Part shown: positions 18,053-28,109 of the stretch, in pieces | Layout: each line of letters begins with the position of its first letter | Position numbering within the stretch: the first letter of the stretch is position 1 | Origin: Ferruginibacter paludis | GTDB lineage: Bacteria > Bacteroidota > Bacteroidia > Chitinophagales > Chitinophagaceae | NCBI RefSeq assembly: GCF_030409685.1 | Contig: NZ_JAUFQJ010000006.1 | Span: 558,001-622,000 of the forward strand | Direction: 5' to 3' | DNA: 64,000 bases | Position numbers and translations under genes: made by a program | The notes under the pieces: model-generated | What the model was told of the DNA's origin: nothing | The model's database searches: none | Seen by the model: the letters and a program-made list of their open reading frames with translations, nothing else

Positions 18053-20986
18053 TTAGTCTAAAGAGCTTATCAAAAAATTTACCGGTCCCAGCAACCCTGC
18101 ATCCAGTAGAGGCGTGTTTTGTTGAATCATATCAAACCGAAACCTTTCATGTGTTTTGGTAAAACGCTTTTCTTTGGGCAGTCTTAAATCTCCGATAACC
18201 CGGTTTGCCCAAAGATTAATTACATCCACTTCAAGTCGATTGCTGCTTTGCTTTACATAATCAGTAATATCAACCTTCCAGGGTGCACACCACAGTATCC
18301 CCAGATTTCTTCCGTTCAAACGAACAGCCGCTACATTTTTAACGTTGCCTAAATCGAGCAACAGCCTGCTGCTTTTATTTCCTGCTTTCAAAATTTCATT
18401 TGTTTCCCTGCTTAAGTCGAATGATTTGCGATAGACAGCTTTGCCTGAATAATATTTGATGCCTTCTTCTGACCGGTCAGTCCAGTTTACAAGTTTGGGA
18501 AACTCCACTTCTTCCGGGCCTCCCCAAACCGGATCGAATGCAACTTTCCATGAACCGCTGAGTTCATTCAGCAATTTGAATTTCGGAAAATTCAGTTTCG
18601 ATTGACCAGCAGTATTAACAGGAACAGGTTTCCTGAAGATGATAAAATATGAACCAAATGGATCCAATTCCAGCGGCAATGTTGTACTGCCACCTTCCTG
18701 GCTAAAAGCTTTTGCATCCCGCATTTCACCGCTGACAGCATTCCATATTTCCGGCTGCTTACCCGAAACGCGGAAAGTAAATTCGGATGTTTGTTTTTGA
18801 TTGGTGCGGTTAATAACAAAATATATTTCTGTCTCCCCATTTGTGCGATGGATATAATCGAATTTATCCGGCTGAGCTGCCTGGTCTGTGTAAGTAAAAT
18901 CAGGTTTCACGCCATCGGCTAAAAGAATCTCCCGTGGCGTTTTACCCCAAATCACCCTGCCCTTACCGAAGTGTCGTTCCGTCCGTATTTGGCCATCTAA
19001 ATCGCCCCATATTTCAGCTGCAATCTGGCGTACAATATGATCGTTGGTAGTGTAATTTTTCAGTTCGGCAGACATTTCAGGTGGCGGCCCAAGCACGGTT
19101 GCTCCATTGAGAACTAACTCCCTAATTTTTTGAATCACTTCAACAGACATGGCTTTGGAAGGAATTGGAGAAACAGGCAGCTGTTGATAATCGCCCACCT
19201 GCTTGCTTATTTCCGCTGATGGCGAAGTACAGTTTTGCAGCACCAGAATCCGGTAGCTCATGCCATCAGGAAGCACGATGTGCCCGTTTTTAACAGACAT
19301 CCGCGTAAGCAATACTTCTGCATTGGTATAGTCGCAATCGTAGCCAGAACCAAGTGAAGCGACCAGGTATTTCGGTGGCGCCAGGGTGGGCGTTCGCTCA
19401 CCAAGATAGAAACAAACATCGCCCACAAACTTGCCCTGTTGCAGCATGTACTGGCAACGCGACAGGTAAGTAAAGAATGCCGGCGACTGCTGCCACCAGG
19501 TGATGTTTGGAGTAAAATGCTGACCAGCACAAAATTCATAACCGGGCTTACCATCTGCTGGTGGCTGGCTTGTAGCCTGGTGCAACATAATCCGGTTGAT
19601 GCCTTCACAAAATGCATCGTTGGCATAAGGCTTCAGATCTGACGGACCCAGCGACCAGTGCGTGCGGTCTGCTTCCTGTTGCGTAAACGATTCAGCCATC
19701 GCTTCCTGTTTACCATAAATATGTGCCGCTGTGGAGGTTTGTTTAAGGTTAAGCCGCAGCTTTCTATCCTGGTTATAACCACCCGGTGCATTGTAGTGGC
19801 CGTTCACCCAAAACTCCCCTGCAGGGATATCGCTGCGACCAAGATTTTTCAATGCATCCTGTGGTGGAATGTCGTTGGGGCCACCTCCTTCGTTGCCTGC
19901 TTTGATTCCATATTTATGACATAATTCAGCGAAATGCCCATAGTAATTTGCTGCGATGCAATCCTGGATGGTTCTGTTAAAATCGTCCAGAAACCTGGTG
20001 GAAATTGTTGAATCTACAACAGTATACCCCGCAAGTACCGGCAACCAGGGCATTAAATCATAACCTCGAAATTTATTGAACTGGTTGGGGAAATCCTGTG
20101 TCCAGGTTAGCTTTCCACATTCCCAGCTATCCGACCAAAAATAATTGATTTTACCACCTGCTTTGCGTGCTGCTTCAATAAGCGGTTTTCCTAAATGGTT
20201 AAAATGATCCTCCAAAGAAGCCTTGCTTAAATAATCAATTTCATACCCTTCCCCTCCTTCAAAAGTGTCAGCCTGCGGAGCCGTAGGATAGGCCCACCAC
20301 TTACTCCAGGGATGGCCTGTTAATGTATAACCTGTCCGTAATATCACCCACTCACCTTCCGGCACGTCCCATTCAAACTGACCGCCCGCTTTCATTTTAT
20401 CGGTTACATCAATTACCGTATTGGGCTCAATTTGTTTTGTACTGGATTGTATGCGAAATGCCTGTACGCATATATCGTGATAATAGTTGTCTACAATAAC
20501 TGGCGTTGGTATTTTATTGGTTACTTTTTTAGGCCCGGAAACTTTCAATTCTGTTTGCACTACTTTTTTCATTGCATTGTCCTGGCTAACCCAGGGTCCT
20601 TCCATCGTCCAGCCACCTGCAGAAAGGTTAAAGCCCAATTCTATATTGTTCCGTTTAGCTTCTTTGACAGCATGCCGAAAGAGTTCCCACCAATTGCGGC
20701 CCTGGTACTTCACACCCAACATAGCTTCGGTGCCCCCATACCCTCCTGTGCAAATGATATTGACGCCGCTGATTCCTTTGGCTTTAAACTCTTCAAGATC
20801 ACGTGTTATACTTTGCTTATTCAACCGGTTGAATAACCAGAACCAGTACACTCTTGGCTTTGCGTTGGCTGGTGGGGATATAAATGATTTGCTAAATGAA
20901 TTTAAGTTCTGCCCACTGGATGAAATACCACATAAAAGAATTAACCCAACAAAAAAAATGATCCTTAATTTATACTCACCAATCAT
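18053..20986 (-). CDS. GH106-family alpha-L-rhamnosidase-like secreted enzyme (paralogue C)
   Basis: Third GH106 paralogue, 977 residues, with a signal peptide at the start (FFVGLILLCGISSSGQ; the CG there could also be read as a lipobox). Landmarks in order: PPANAKPRVYWFWLFNRLNK, DLEEFKAKGISGVNIICTGG, NLSAGGWTMEGPWV, then YFWSDSWECGKLTWT, AGEFWVNGHY and AESFTQQ in the barrel, and the jelly-roll end RLEVDVINLWANRVIGDLRLP. GWTMEGPWV replaces the GWSxSGGPW form of A and B, so the sugar-binding loop differs. The gaps to neighbours are 5 bases (six-hairpin enzyme upstream) and 6 bases (isomerase downstream), the tightest part of the cluster. Substrate is inferred only at the level of alpha-L-rhamnosides. 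Confidence 0.86.
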   Translation of the reverse strand: MIGEYKLRIIFFVGLILLCGISSSGQNLNSFSKSFISPPANAKPRVYWFWLFNRLNKQSITRDLEEFKAKGISGVNIICTGGYGGTEAMLGVKYQGRNWWELFRHAVKEAKRNNIELGFNLSAGGWTMEGPWVSQDNAMKKVVQTELKVSGPKKVTNKIPTPVIVDNYYHDICVQAFRIQSSTKQIEPNTVIDVTDKMKAGGQFEWDVPEGEWVILRTGYTLTGHPWSKWWAYPTAPQADTFEGGEGYEIDYLSKASLEDHFNHLGKPLIEAARKAGGKINYFWSDSWECGKLTWTQDFPNQFNKFRGYDLMPWLPVLAGYTVVDSTISTRFLDDFNRTIQDCIAANYYGHFAELCHKYGIKAGNEGGGPNDIPPQDALKNLGRSDIPAGEFWVNGHYNAPGGYNQDRKLRLNLKQTSTAAHIYGKQEAMAESFTQQEADRTHWSLGPSDLKPYANDAFCEGINRIMLHQATSQPPADGKPGYEFCAGQHFTPNITWWQQSPAFFTYLSRCQYMLQQGKFVGDVCFYLGERTPTLAPPKYLVASLGSGYDCDYTNAEVLLTRMSVKNGHIVLPDGMSYRILVLQNCTSPSAEISKQVGDYQQLPVSPIPSKAMSVEVIQKIRELVLNGATVLGPPPEMSAELKNYTTNDHIVRQIAAEIWGDLDGQIRTERHFGKGRVIWGKTPREILLADGVKPDFTYTDQAAQPDKFDYIHRTNGETEIYFVINRTNQKQTSEFTFRVSGKQPEIWNAVSGEMRDAKAFSQEGGSTTLPLELDPFGSYFIIFRKPVPVNTAGQSKLNFPKFKLLNELSGSWKVAFDPVWGGPEEVEFPKLVNWTDRSEEGIKYYSGKAVYRKSFDLSRETNEILKAGNKSSRLLLDLGNVKNVAAVRLNGRNLGILWCAPWKVDITDYVKQSSNRLEVDVINLWANRVIGDLRLPKEKRFTKTHERFRFDMIQQNTPLLDAGLLGPVNFLISSLD

Positions 20987-20991
20987 CGTTT

Positions 20992-23517
20992 TTAAATTTT
21001 GGATATTTTAATCTCTTCTGTGTTGGTACTGGTTTCATAAGGTAGTACAAGCTGGCCTTTACTATTACTTTTCATACGTTTGATAATGCTGTTGTTTATT
21101 GAGAAGCTGTAGGTGCTGTTCGGGTTAAGATCATTCACCTGGTAAATAAGTTGGTGTGAAGCAATATCTTTTGAAGATTGGGTCCATATCATCTCATTTT
21201 TATCCCATTCTTTTATTTCAACTGAAAGGTTTGCCGCAGTTGCTATTTTTAAAGTAGCCACTTTACTGTTTCCATGAAAATACAGCAGCTCATTTTTACT
21301 TCCATAAAAACCAAAATCGCTTTTATCCAAAAGTCTAAATTGGTTGTTTGATACTGCATATTTATCCATAGCCAGATCAATTGTCAATTTTTGATTTCTG
21401 TAATTGTATTTTATTTCTGTTCCTTCGAGTTCTTTGGTGATATGCGGATCGAGGTAGAAACGGTTGTACAAAGGATTGATTCCGTAAATACCCTGGTACA
21501 AACCAACAACCGACAGACTATTACCCGACAGGATATCATCTCCCTGTCCGTCTTGCTTTGCACGTGCATAGCGTTGAAAAGCCAGCCCATCTTTTGCATA
21601 TTGCGCCAATACATTCTTCACATATTTCAAAGCCAACTCCGGTTTGTATGCAGCATATGCTTTCACTGCAACCGATCCCCATGATAAAAAAATATCGCCG
21701 TTTTCATAATTTGGAAAAGGAAATTGCCAGTCGTTTCCTTCACCTGGTGCATAAGTATACAGGCAGAGCGGCCAGAAGAAAAGGTTCTCTTTTTGCATCT
21801 GCACTTCTATATCATCGAGGATAGTTTTTGTTCTGGCGTCATCATCACAAATACCATACGCAATGGCCATAAAATTTACCGGTGTAACCATATTGTTCCC
21901 ATGTGCCGAACCATCTTTATCCAGCCAGTGGATATAACATTTTTTCTGTTCGTCCCAAAAACCACCGGCCGTTGTTGGCTTGTTAAAACTGGTTTTTAAT
22001 TTGGTTGCAAACTGCTCATAGTATTTTTGTTTACCGGTATTGCCCAGTTGCTTTTCTATAGCCGCCCATAATACCAGCGCATGATACAGCTTGGCATTTA
22101 CAAAAGCATTTTCATACGATGCCCAGATGATATCTATCCAGTCGCTGCCTCTTTTTTGCGCATGACTATCGGTGATCATTTCAACCAAACCATTGTGATT
22201 ACTGTCTCTTTTAATGATCCAGTCCAACGCTTTTTCGCAGGCCTGTTGCTGTGTTTTTACCCAGGTTGCGTCACCGGTCTGGTCAAACAGTTCCGCCACG
22301 TTGGTGACAAAGTCGGGGTTCGAATCCAGCAGGTAACCCCATTGCGCTTCATAAAAACCTTTAGCGGTAAATCCTTTCGGCATGGCGTCTTCGTTGCTGT
22401 AGGCCCATCTCGGCCATACACGTCCATCTGGTTTAAAAGCATTGTCGCGGTAAAAATCAAGGCACTGCTGGTAGCCTTTTAAATAATTGTTATCGTTGAT
22501 GGCAAGTCCCATTTGCGCAATGTATTGTTCGTGCAAACAAATAGGGCCGTAAGGCGTGTGCCAGCTGTTACCACCAAAATGCTGCTTGTCAATTACACCG
22601 ATCCTGGCGATTGTATTCAGCACTGCATTTACCTGGTTTTCGTTAACGCCAACTAGTTTTCCACGGCCATACTGTTCTTTAAAATCAAAGTAAGCAAGTG
22701 TAACAGACTGGCTGGTTTTGCCGGCACTCATTTTAACAGGCGCCCAAACATCTGCCCTGTCACGGATGAATCTTCTGCGATGTGTGCCTGAATCAAAACG
22801 TGGCTCCAGTTCTTTTTGAGCAACTGCTATTGTATAGGATAATTTGTCCTCCGCAGTGCGGCTGTAATCCATTGCAACTTGTTTGCCTGGTGCGTTTACA
22901 GACACGCTCAAACCGTTGCCTGTCTTGCTGTTCCAGAATTGTGACGAACTACTATGGACACCGTAAGTGTCTAATTTTTTATTAAAAAGATAGAACCATG
23001 CAAGCCCGCCATAATCCTGGTAAGCGCCTTCCCATGTTTCCATATTGGTAAACATAAAAACAGGTAATGCTACCTCTTCAGCAACGATGGCTTTTGACAG
23101 GCTTCTGTCCATTGACAGTTGTATATTGGTGTTGCTGATGGTAAAGGTCCAGGTTTCATTTATTGTAAGCGCTTTGTCGCCATAAGCAATGCCCGAAATT
23201 TTAATGGTGTTACTGGTAGCTGTGACCGAAGGCTGTGATACAAGTTGTAAAGTTGAATAGTTTGCATTGCCTGTTTTGATGGCTGAGTAAATACCTGCAT
23301 CACCTTCAATCACCTGCTGGCCGTTTATCAGCAACGAGGATACATTTACCTTCTTATCATAATCAAGTGTGACGTTCATTTTTTCATTCCCAAATTCAAT
23401 CTTTTTTTCCTTTGCATCATTGCTGATTTTTATGGACTGTGCTAAACTGTTGTTTACCGAAGCAAGACAATAACAGGCAAAGAAAAAAATTACAGCCAAC
23501 CGTTTTTGAATGATCAT
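20992..23517 (-). CDS. Secreted alpha-toroid (six-hairpin) glycosidase, specificity unknown
   Basis: An 841-residue exported protein (signal peptide ending VNNSLAQS). Residues about 25-290 are beta-sandwich like (GDKALTINETWTF, YDFKEQYG-type strands) and residues about 310-690 an alpha-toroid with HTPYGPICLHEQYI, FKPDGRVWPRWAY, HNGLVEMI, RGSDWIDIIWASYENAF, GGFWDEQKKCYIHW and GDIFLSWGSVAVKAY. Such a layout is found in GH63, GH78, GH94-like and related clans; the acidic residues in RGSDWID and GDIFLSWG are candidates for catalysis. It is placed 5 bases before GH106 paralogue C, so it probably trims another sugar from the same rhamnosylated substrate. I cannot assign a CAZy family with confidence. 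Confidence 0.72.
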   Translation of the reverse strand: MIIQKRLAVIFFFACYCLASVNNSLAQSIKISNDAKEKKIEFGNEKMNVTLDYDKKVNVSSLLINGQQVIEGDAGIYSAIKTGNANYSTLQLVSQPSVTATSNTIKISGIAYGDKALTINETWTFTISNTNIQLSMDRSLSKAIVAEEVALPVFMFTNMETWEGAYQDYGGLAWFYLFNKKLDTYGVHSSSSQFWNSKTGNGLSVSVNAPGKQVAMDYSRTAEDKLSYTIAVAQKELEPRFDSGTHRRRFIRDRADVWAPVKMSAGKTSQSVTLAYFDFKEQYGRGKLVGVNENQVNAVLNTIARIGVIDKQHFGGNSWHTPYGPICLHEQYIAQMGLAINDNNYLKGYQQCLDFYRDNAFKPDGRVWPRWAYSNEDAMPKGFTAKGFYEAQWGYLLDSNPDFVTNVAELFDQTGDATWVKTQQQACEKALDWIIKRDSNHNGLVEMITDSHAQKRGSDWIDIIWASYENAFVNAKLYHALVLWAAIEKQLGNTGKQKYYEQFATKLKTSFNKPTTAGGFWDEQKKCYIHWLDKDGSAHGNNMVTPVNFMAIAYGICDDDARTKTILDDIEVQMQKENLFFWPLCLYTYAPGEGNDWQFPFPNYENGDIFLSWGSVAVKAYAAYKPELALKYVKNVLAQYAKDGLAFQRYARAKQDGQGDDILSGNSLSVVGLYQGIYGINPLYNRFYLDPHITKELEGTEIKYNYRNQKLTIDLAMDKYAVSNNQFRLLDKSDFGFYGSKNELLYFHGNSKVATLKIATAANLSVEIKEWDKNEMIWTQSSKDIASHQLIYQVNDLNPNSTYSFSINNSIIKRMKSNSKGQLVLPYETSTNTEEIKISKI

Positions 23518-23628
23518 TGAACTTATTTTTAATTTCTAAATAATTATCGGTTAAGATTTAAAGAAAAAATCTGGTATCTGAATTCCATCACTCTTATTCA
23601 TGGGTTGCACCATGAAAGCATATTTATA

Positions 23629-26600
23629 TTACTTTAAATTGCTCACTTCAATCATAACTGGCCCCATTAATCCTGATGCCCGCAATGGTGCGTTTTTGTC
23701 AGGACCATCAATCGTCCATGTCTTACGTTTGTCGGCTGGTTGCCCGGCATCAAACACCAGGCGATTGAACCAGGTGCTCGTCACCTGTATCGAAATGGTA
23801 TTCTGTCCCTGCTTCACGAGGTTCTTTAAATGAATGCGGTAAGGTGGTGCTAATATGGAACCTACCTGCTCACCATTGACCGTAACTGCCGCAACCATAT
23901 CCAAATTGCCCAGATCAAGGACGTATTCTTTGTTGACCGTTGCTTCATTTACATTGAAAGTTGTTGTGTATGTTGCGGTACCTGAAAATGCTTTTCCTTC
24001 TGATGAAAGATCCAGGTCTTTCCAAGGTTTTAAACCAGGTAATTGTAAAGAATCAGGAGCTCCCCAACCGGCAGGAAAACTCAGCTTCCACGGACCAGCA
24101 ATTTGTAGCGTTGATTTATCCTTATTACTTACAAGTGTTGATGAAGTTGATGGCGAGCCATTTTTTCTAAATACGATAAAACAGGCATTGGATTTTACCA
24201 GGTCCAGTTTGATCAGCGTACGATCACCGCTTTGATGGCTCTCAATAGTTTGATATGTACCGGTAACAGGATCCCAAAGCTCGGCAGCACCATTTGTGCG
24301 AAAACTCAATTCACCGGTAAATCCTTTATCCTTGGGTGCACTGATAAAATACCATTCTGCACCTTCGGCTTTGCGGTGCTGCCAAAGCGCATCGCCACCG
24401 GTAACATCGGGTGCTATCTTTAATGCAATTAATGCCTCATCCAATTTAATACCCGATACAATATATCCCTTACCATTTTTCCTAATTCCTTTTTTGCCTG
24501 TACCCCAGATAGCTTTCACCGCGGCATCAAATCGTTGCCTGGCGGCTGCTCCACCGGAAAGCGTTGCAAGTCCAACTGGCGCTTCACCCACCACGGTTGC
24601 ACCTTGCTGAATCAGCGAATGAATTTTTTCCAATGTTTCCGGCAACATGAGCGGCGCATCGGGTAACCAAAGTACGCGGTATTGAATTCCTTCGGGTGTA
24701 ACCAGGTTTCCATTGTCTACCTTTAGCCGGTTTAGCAGTACATCGGGGTTGCAATAGTCGTATTTAAACCCTTCCGGAAATGGCGCTTTCTGGTCTGGCT
24801 TGTGGTTAAGCTCATCTCCCAGATACCACAATACATCACTGACAGGCTTACCTCTTTCCAGCATATAAGTGCAGCGTGATAAATAATCGGTAAAGCCAGG
24901 CATATGTTGCCACCAGGTTTGCCCCCTGAGAAATGGCGTACCGATACCGGCGCCAAACGACGTACCCGGCGGAAGAAAAGGCATTTCGGGATTATGCGTG
25001 TACGTATGAAAAACATAGTGCGTTACACCCTCTGCCGTGTTACAGTTCGCCACTTCCCGCAGCATTTCAAAATGCTCGTCCCAGGTAAGCGCAAATGAAG
25101 TAAAGGCTTCTGCAGCCACACGTGGCTTGCCGTACATTCTTGCAGCAGAAGCGGTAGGCTTAATGGGTTTGAAGTTAATAGAGCCTACATAATCGTCGCT
25201 CATCGGTTGCCAGAATTCTGCCATCGGCACATCTGCATATTTAAAATATTCCATGATGTCGCCGGGCAATACGTCCCCCGCCGCCGTTTCGTATGTAACA
25301 TGCAAACCATTGTTGCGTGCCAACGAAGCCATACGGCCATAATAGTTATTGGTAAAAAGATGATTGATAGTTTTTCGCCAGTCCGTTAAAAACCGGCCGG
25401 TTGTTGTATGATCTTTTATCACATAACCGAAAAGCGCCGGAAGCCACTTACGCAAGGTGTAACTGGAAACGTCCTTAAATTCCTTTTCCATATCAGGAGT
25501 CCATGTTTGCGTGTGGCATTCCCAACTATCGATCAGCATAGCATCCAGCAATCCGCCAGCAAGTGGTCCGGTAGCGCCGGATAAGCGACCGATATAGCCT
25601 GCGAAATGTGCGTCTGCTCCAGAGGTGGATAGTTTGTTGGCCTCCCAGCCCGTACCCTCTTTTGGAGCAGGACCGTTTTGTTTGCCGGAGTTTACATGTC
25701 CAATGCGAAGAATGGTCCACGCTCCTTTTGGCGCTGTCCAATGCAGTTTGCCATCCTTGTCCATCTTATCCGAAATATCCAGGATATTATCCGGATTGAT
25801 AAATGCCTTGGTTGATTGCTTTGGATGCTGACCAACACGTTCAATGCTTCTCAATGTCCACGCCGCCTCCGACTCCCAGCTATTTTTTCTTGCAGCAGAA
25901 AACAGGCGCAGAGAACCCAGGGACATATTGTATTTATTGAAAATGGAAATGCGGTATTTTTTTACACCGATCATTTCAGAACAGGCCAGCGTGATCGGCT
26001 GATCATCCTGCCAGCTCGACTGCGGCATGTCCATTATAAGAATATCTTTTGTGTTTCCGTTATCCAGCACAGCCTGAATGCTAACCTTAACACCCGGCTC
26101 ATAATTTCTGCGGTGGTTAAAACCCTGCACACTTGAAAACTCAACGCTGCGGATTGCTGTAGCTTTACTAAAATTTACTTCAACCCAATAGGGCTTGCCG
26201 GGATCAGCCGGCAATAAATCAATATTTTTTTCTGCCTTGCCACTCAAGTATGGTTTCCAGTCAACATCCTTAACATTGCTGGTTACAGACTGTGGCACAA
26301 GCGGCTTGCCTGAGTCGCCTAACGGCGTAGGAAATGCCAGCACAGTCACATCTTTGTAATCACGCCAGGGTTCCGCACTGGGTTGCGGTATCGGCAGTAC
26401 TTTGGTAACTAAATTTCCTCCCGCAATATCGGTACGGCTCCAAACAATATTACGCATAGCGTTAGAAGGTTCTATCCACGGGCCTCCCGAAGTTGCCCAT
26501 CCGGGGCAGTTGTTCATTGAAAAAACCAATCCCAGCCGGTGACATTCTGATGCGGTATGCTTTACGGCGTCGTCCCAATTTGCACTTAGACTCGTGATTT

Positions 26601-26952
26601 GTGTTTCAACACCTGGCCACTGCCCCCCAAACTGTCCATGAAAAAGCATGATGCCTGCAAAGCCCGCTTTTGCTATTGCCTCCAGGTCTTTCGTGATCCC
26701 TTCTTTAGATACATTGCCACCAATATAATGAAACCAGGTTTGCGGATGAAACACTTTCGGAGGCGCCAGGAATGATGCCTCATCCAACTTACTAAAAGGT
26801 TGGTTCAGTTCCTGCATCGACGGCAAGAAAGGAAGCTTTGCAGTTTGAGCAATTGTTGAAGAATAAAAGAGCAGGCAAGACGTACACAAAAAAAATGACA
26901 GGGATGTCCGGACTGTATTTTTTAAATAAATAAATTTGCTCAAATGCATCAT
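23629..26952 (-). CDS. GH106-family alpha-L-rhamnosidase-like secreted enzyme (paralogue D)
   Basis: Fourth GH106 paralogue, 1107 residues. The signal peptide (FFLCTSCLLFYSSTIAQT) starts after a short N-region, and the first ATG was kept. Landmarks: PPKVFHPQTWFHYIGGNVSK, DLEAIAKAGFAGIMLFHGQ, SMNNCPGWATSGGPWI, LIDSWECHTQTWT, MAEFWQPMSDD and AAEAFTSF, then a jelly-roll end (NTISIQVTSTWFNRLVFD). An inserted discoidin-like beta region at about residues 235-365 (KPYWVEVNFSKATAIRSVEF) corresponds to the insertion in paralogue A, so A and D are structurally closer to each other than to B and C. It starts only 4 bases after the dioxygenase gene, hence cotranscribed with it. Confidence 0.87.
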   Translation of the reverse strand: MMHLSKFIYLKNTVRTSLSFFLCTSCLLFYSSTIAQTAKLPFLPSMQELNQPFSKLDEASFLAPPKVFHPQTWFHYIGGNVSKEGITKDLEAIAKAGFAGIMLFHGQFGGQWPGVETQITSLSANWDDAVKHTASECHRLGLVFSMNNCPGWATSGGPWIEPSNAMRNIVWSRTDIAGGNLVTKVLPIPQPSAEPWRDYKDVTVLAFPTPLGDSGKPLVPQSVTSNVKDVDWKPYLSGKAEKNIDLLPADPGKPYWVEVNFSKATAIRSVEFSSVQGFNHRRNYEPGVKVSIQAVLDNGNTKDILIMDMPQSSWQDDQPITLACSEMIGVKKYRISIFNKYNMSLGSLRLFSAARKNSWESEAAWTLRSIERVGQHPKQSTKAFINPDNILDISDKMDKDGKLHWTAPKGAWTILRIGHVNSGKQNGPAPKEGTGWEANKLSTSGADAHFAGYIGRLSGATGPLAGGLLDAMLIDSWECHTQTWTPDMEKEFKDVSSYTLRKWLPALFGYVIKDHTTTGRFLTDWRKTINHLFTNNYYGRMASLARNNGLHVTYETAAGDVLPGDIMEYFKYADVPMAEFWQPMSDDYVGSINFKPIKPTASAARMYGKPRVAAEAFTSFALTWDEHFEMLREVANCNTAEGVTHYVFHTYTHNPEMPFLPPGTSFGAGIGTPFLRGQTWWQHMPGFTDYLSRCTYMLERGKPVSDVLWYLGDELNHKPDQKAPFPEGFKYDYCNPDVLLNRLKVDNGNLVTPEGIQYRVLWLPDAPLMLPETLEKIHSLIQQGATVVGEAPVGLATLSGGAAARQRFDAAVKAIWGTGKKGIRKNGKGYIVSGIKLDEALIALKIAPDVTGGDALWQHRKAEGAEWYFISAPKDKGFTGELSFRTNGAAELWDPVTGTYQTIESHQSGDRTLIKLDLVKSNACFIVFRKNGSPSTSSTLVSNKDKSTLQIAGPWKLSFPAGWGAPDSLQLPGLKPWKDLDLSSEGKAFSGTATYTTTFNVNEATVNKEYVLDLGNLDMVAAVTVNGEQVGSILAPPYRIHLKNLVKQGQNTISIQVTSTWFNRLVFDAGQPADKRKTWTIDGPDKNAPLRASGLMGPVMIEVSNLK

Positions 26953-26956
26953 AGTA

Positions 26957-27790
26957 TTACAATTGTGATGCTAATGTACTACTATAAATCAGTGGGTTTT
27001 GCTGATCATCATTTAATACATCTCCCACCTTTAGTTTAGCCACCTGTTCATCACTCAGAATATTTTTTATACCATTGAAGGTCGCGCCATCAGGCATGTA
27101 AGCGCAGGTCATCGCCCTTCTGAAACCATTGGTCATATTGGGGCCAGCACCATGTATGGTAAGCCCGTTGTGAAAAGAGCAACTGCCGGCTTTCATGGGG
27201 ACCGCCTTTGATTTGGATTGTTTAAACTGCGGATAAAAATCAAACACAGCATCCATATTTTTTCCAATGCCGGGATTTTCAAAAGTTGTTTGGTGAAAAG
27301 AACCGGGTATAAAATACAGGCATCCATTTTCGTACGTCGCATCATCCAGCGCTACCCAAATAGATAGAGCAGTTCTGTCACTGAACGACCAGAAAGGTGT
27401 ATCCAAATGCCACGAAGTTGGGTTGGCCCATGGCCTTTTAATCAATGCCTGGTCATGCCATATTCTTGTGCCTTTCCAACCGGCGAGCGTGGCCACCATC
27501 TTACCTATTTTTTCATCCAGCATAATTTGCTTTACCTTATCATTGGTTTGCCACAGGTTCAGCATCTGGTCAAACACTTTAGCATAATAATCGCTCTCTT
27601 TATTGATGCCATCATCTTCGCCAATCTTTGTATCACCGTTTGGCATTTTTCTACCGGCCCTTTGCTCAATTGCTTCGGTAACTGCGGCACGCCAAAAGGA
27701 TAACTCATCGGCTGTTAAAAAATTTTCAACCAGCAAGTAACCATCCGATTGATAAGCGTTTATCTGCTCTTGTGTTAATGAAGTAGTCAT
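26957..27790 (-). CDS. Phytanoyl-CoA dioxygenase (PhyH) family Fe(II)/2-oxoglutarate enzyme
   Basis: Cytoplasmic 277-residue protein of the PhyH family, which hydroxylates substrates using Fe(II), oxygen and 2-oxoglutarate. The iron facial triad is visible: WHLDTPFWS (His and Asp, about residue 140-145) and the distal His in LTIHGAGPN (about 218), with the 2-oxoglutarate-binding Arg in GFRRAM just after. YENGCLYFIPGSFH is the usual core strand pair. I chose the ATG at 27790 (MTTSLTQEQINAYQSDGYLL), the normal family start; upstream codons have no homologous look. As first gene of the run and 4 bases ahead of a GH106 gene it probably acts on a product of rhamnoside breakdown, but the substrate is unknown. 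Confidence 0.85.
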   Translation of the reverse strand: MTTSLTQEQINAYQSDGYLLVENFLTADELSFWRAAVTEAIEQRAGRKMPNGDTKIGEDDGINKESDYYAKVFDQMLNLWQTNDKVKQIMLDEKIGKMVATLAGWKGTRIWHDQALIKRPWANPTSWHLDTPFWSFSDRTALSIWVALDDATYENGCLYFIPGSFHQTTFENPGIGKNMDAVFDFYPQFKQSKSKAVPMKAGSCSFHNGLTIHGAGPNMTNGFRRAMTCAYMPDGATFNGIKNILSDEQVAKLKVGDVLNDDQQNPLIYSSTLASQL

Positions 27791-28109
27791 GTTTATATGT
27801 TTAGCAAAGCAATTGTTGAATGCATTGAATAAATAAACCTGGCAATAGCAATGATGCTGAAGTCCATGCTTAAAAATAAACCAATCGGCTTTCAATAAAA
27901 AAAATCATTTTATGGTCGGTTCTTGAAAGATAGCCTCCGGACGAAAAAAACACGTAGAAGCGACCCTGCAAAAATGCATTTCAATGTGGTATAGGCATGG
28001 ACTTAAAGATTGACGGGATTTATAAAGCGATGAAGTTGCACTAAGGTTTTATAAACTGCTGTACCGCCCACGCAGAAAGCATTAGATATTTTAATCTTCT
28101 ATAAAACAC
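27791..28109. other. Intergenic gap, 319 bases
   Basis: No open frame of substance, clear promoter match or hairpin was seen. It must contain the minus-strand promoter of the dioxygenase/rhamnosidase run; the best -7 candidate near the ATG (TTGCTTTG on the minus strand) departs from consensus. Confidence 0.4.
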
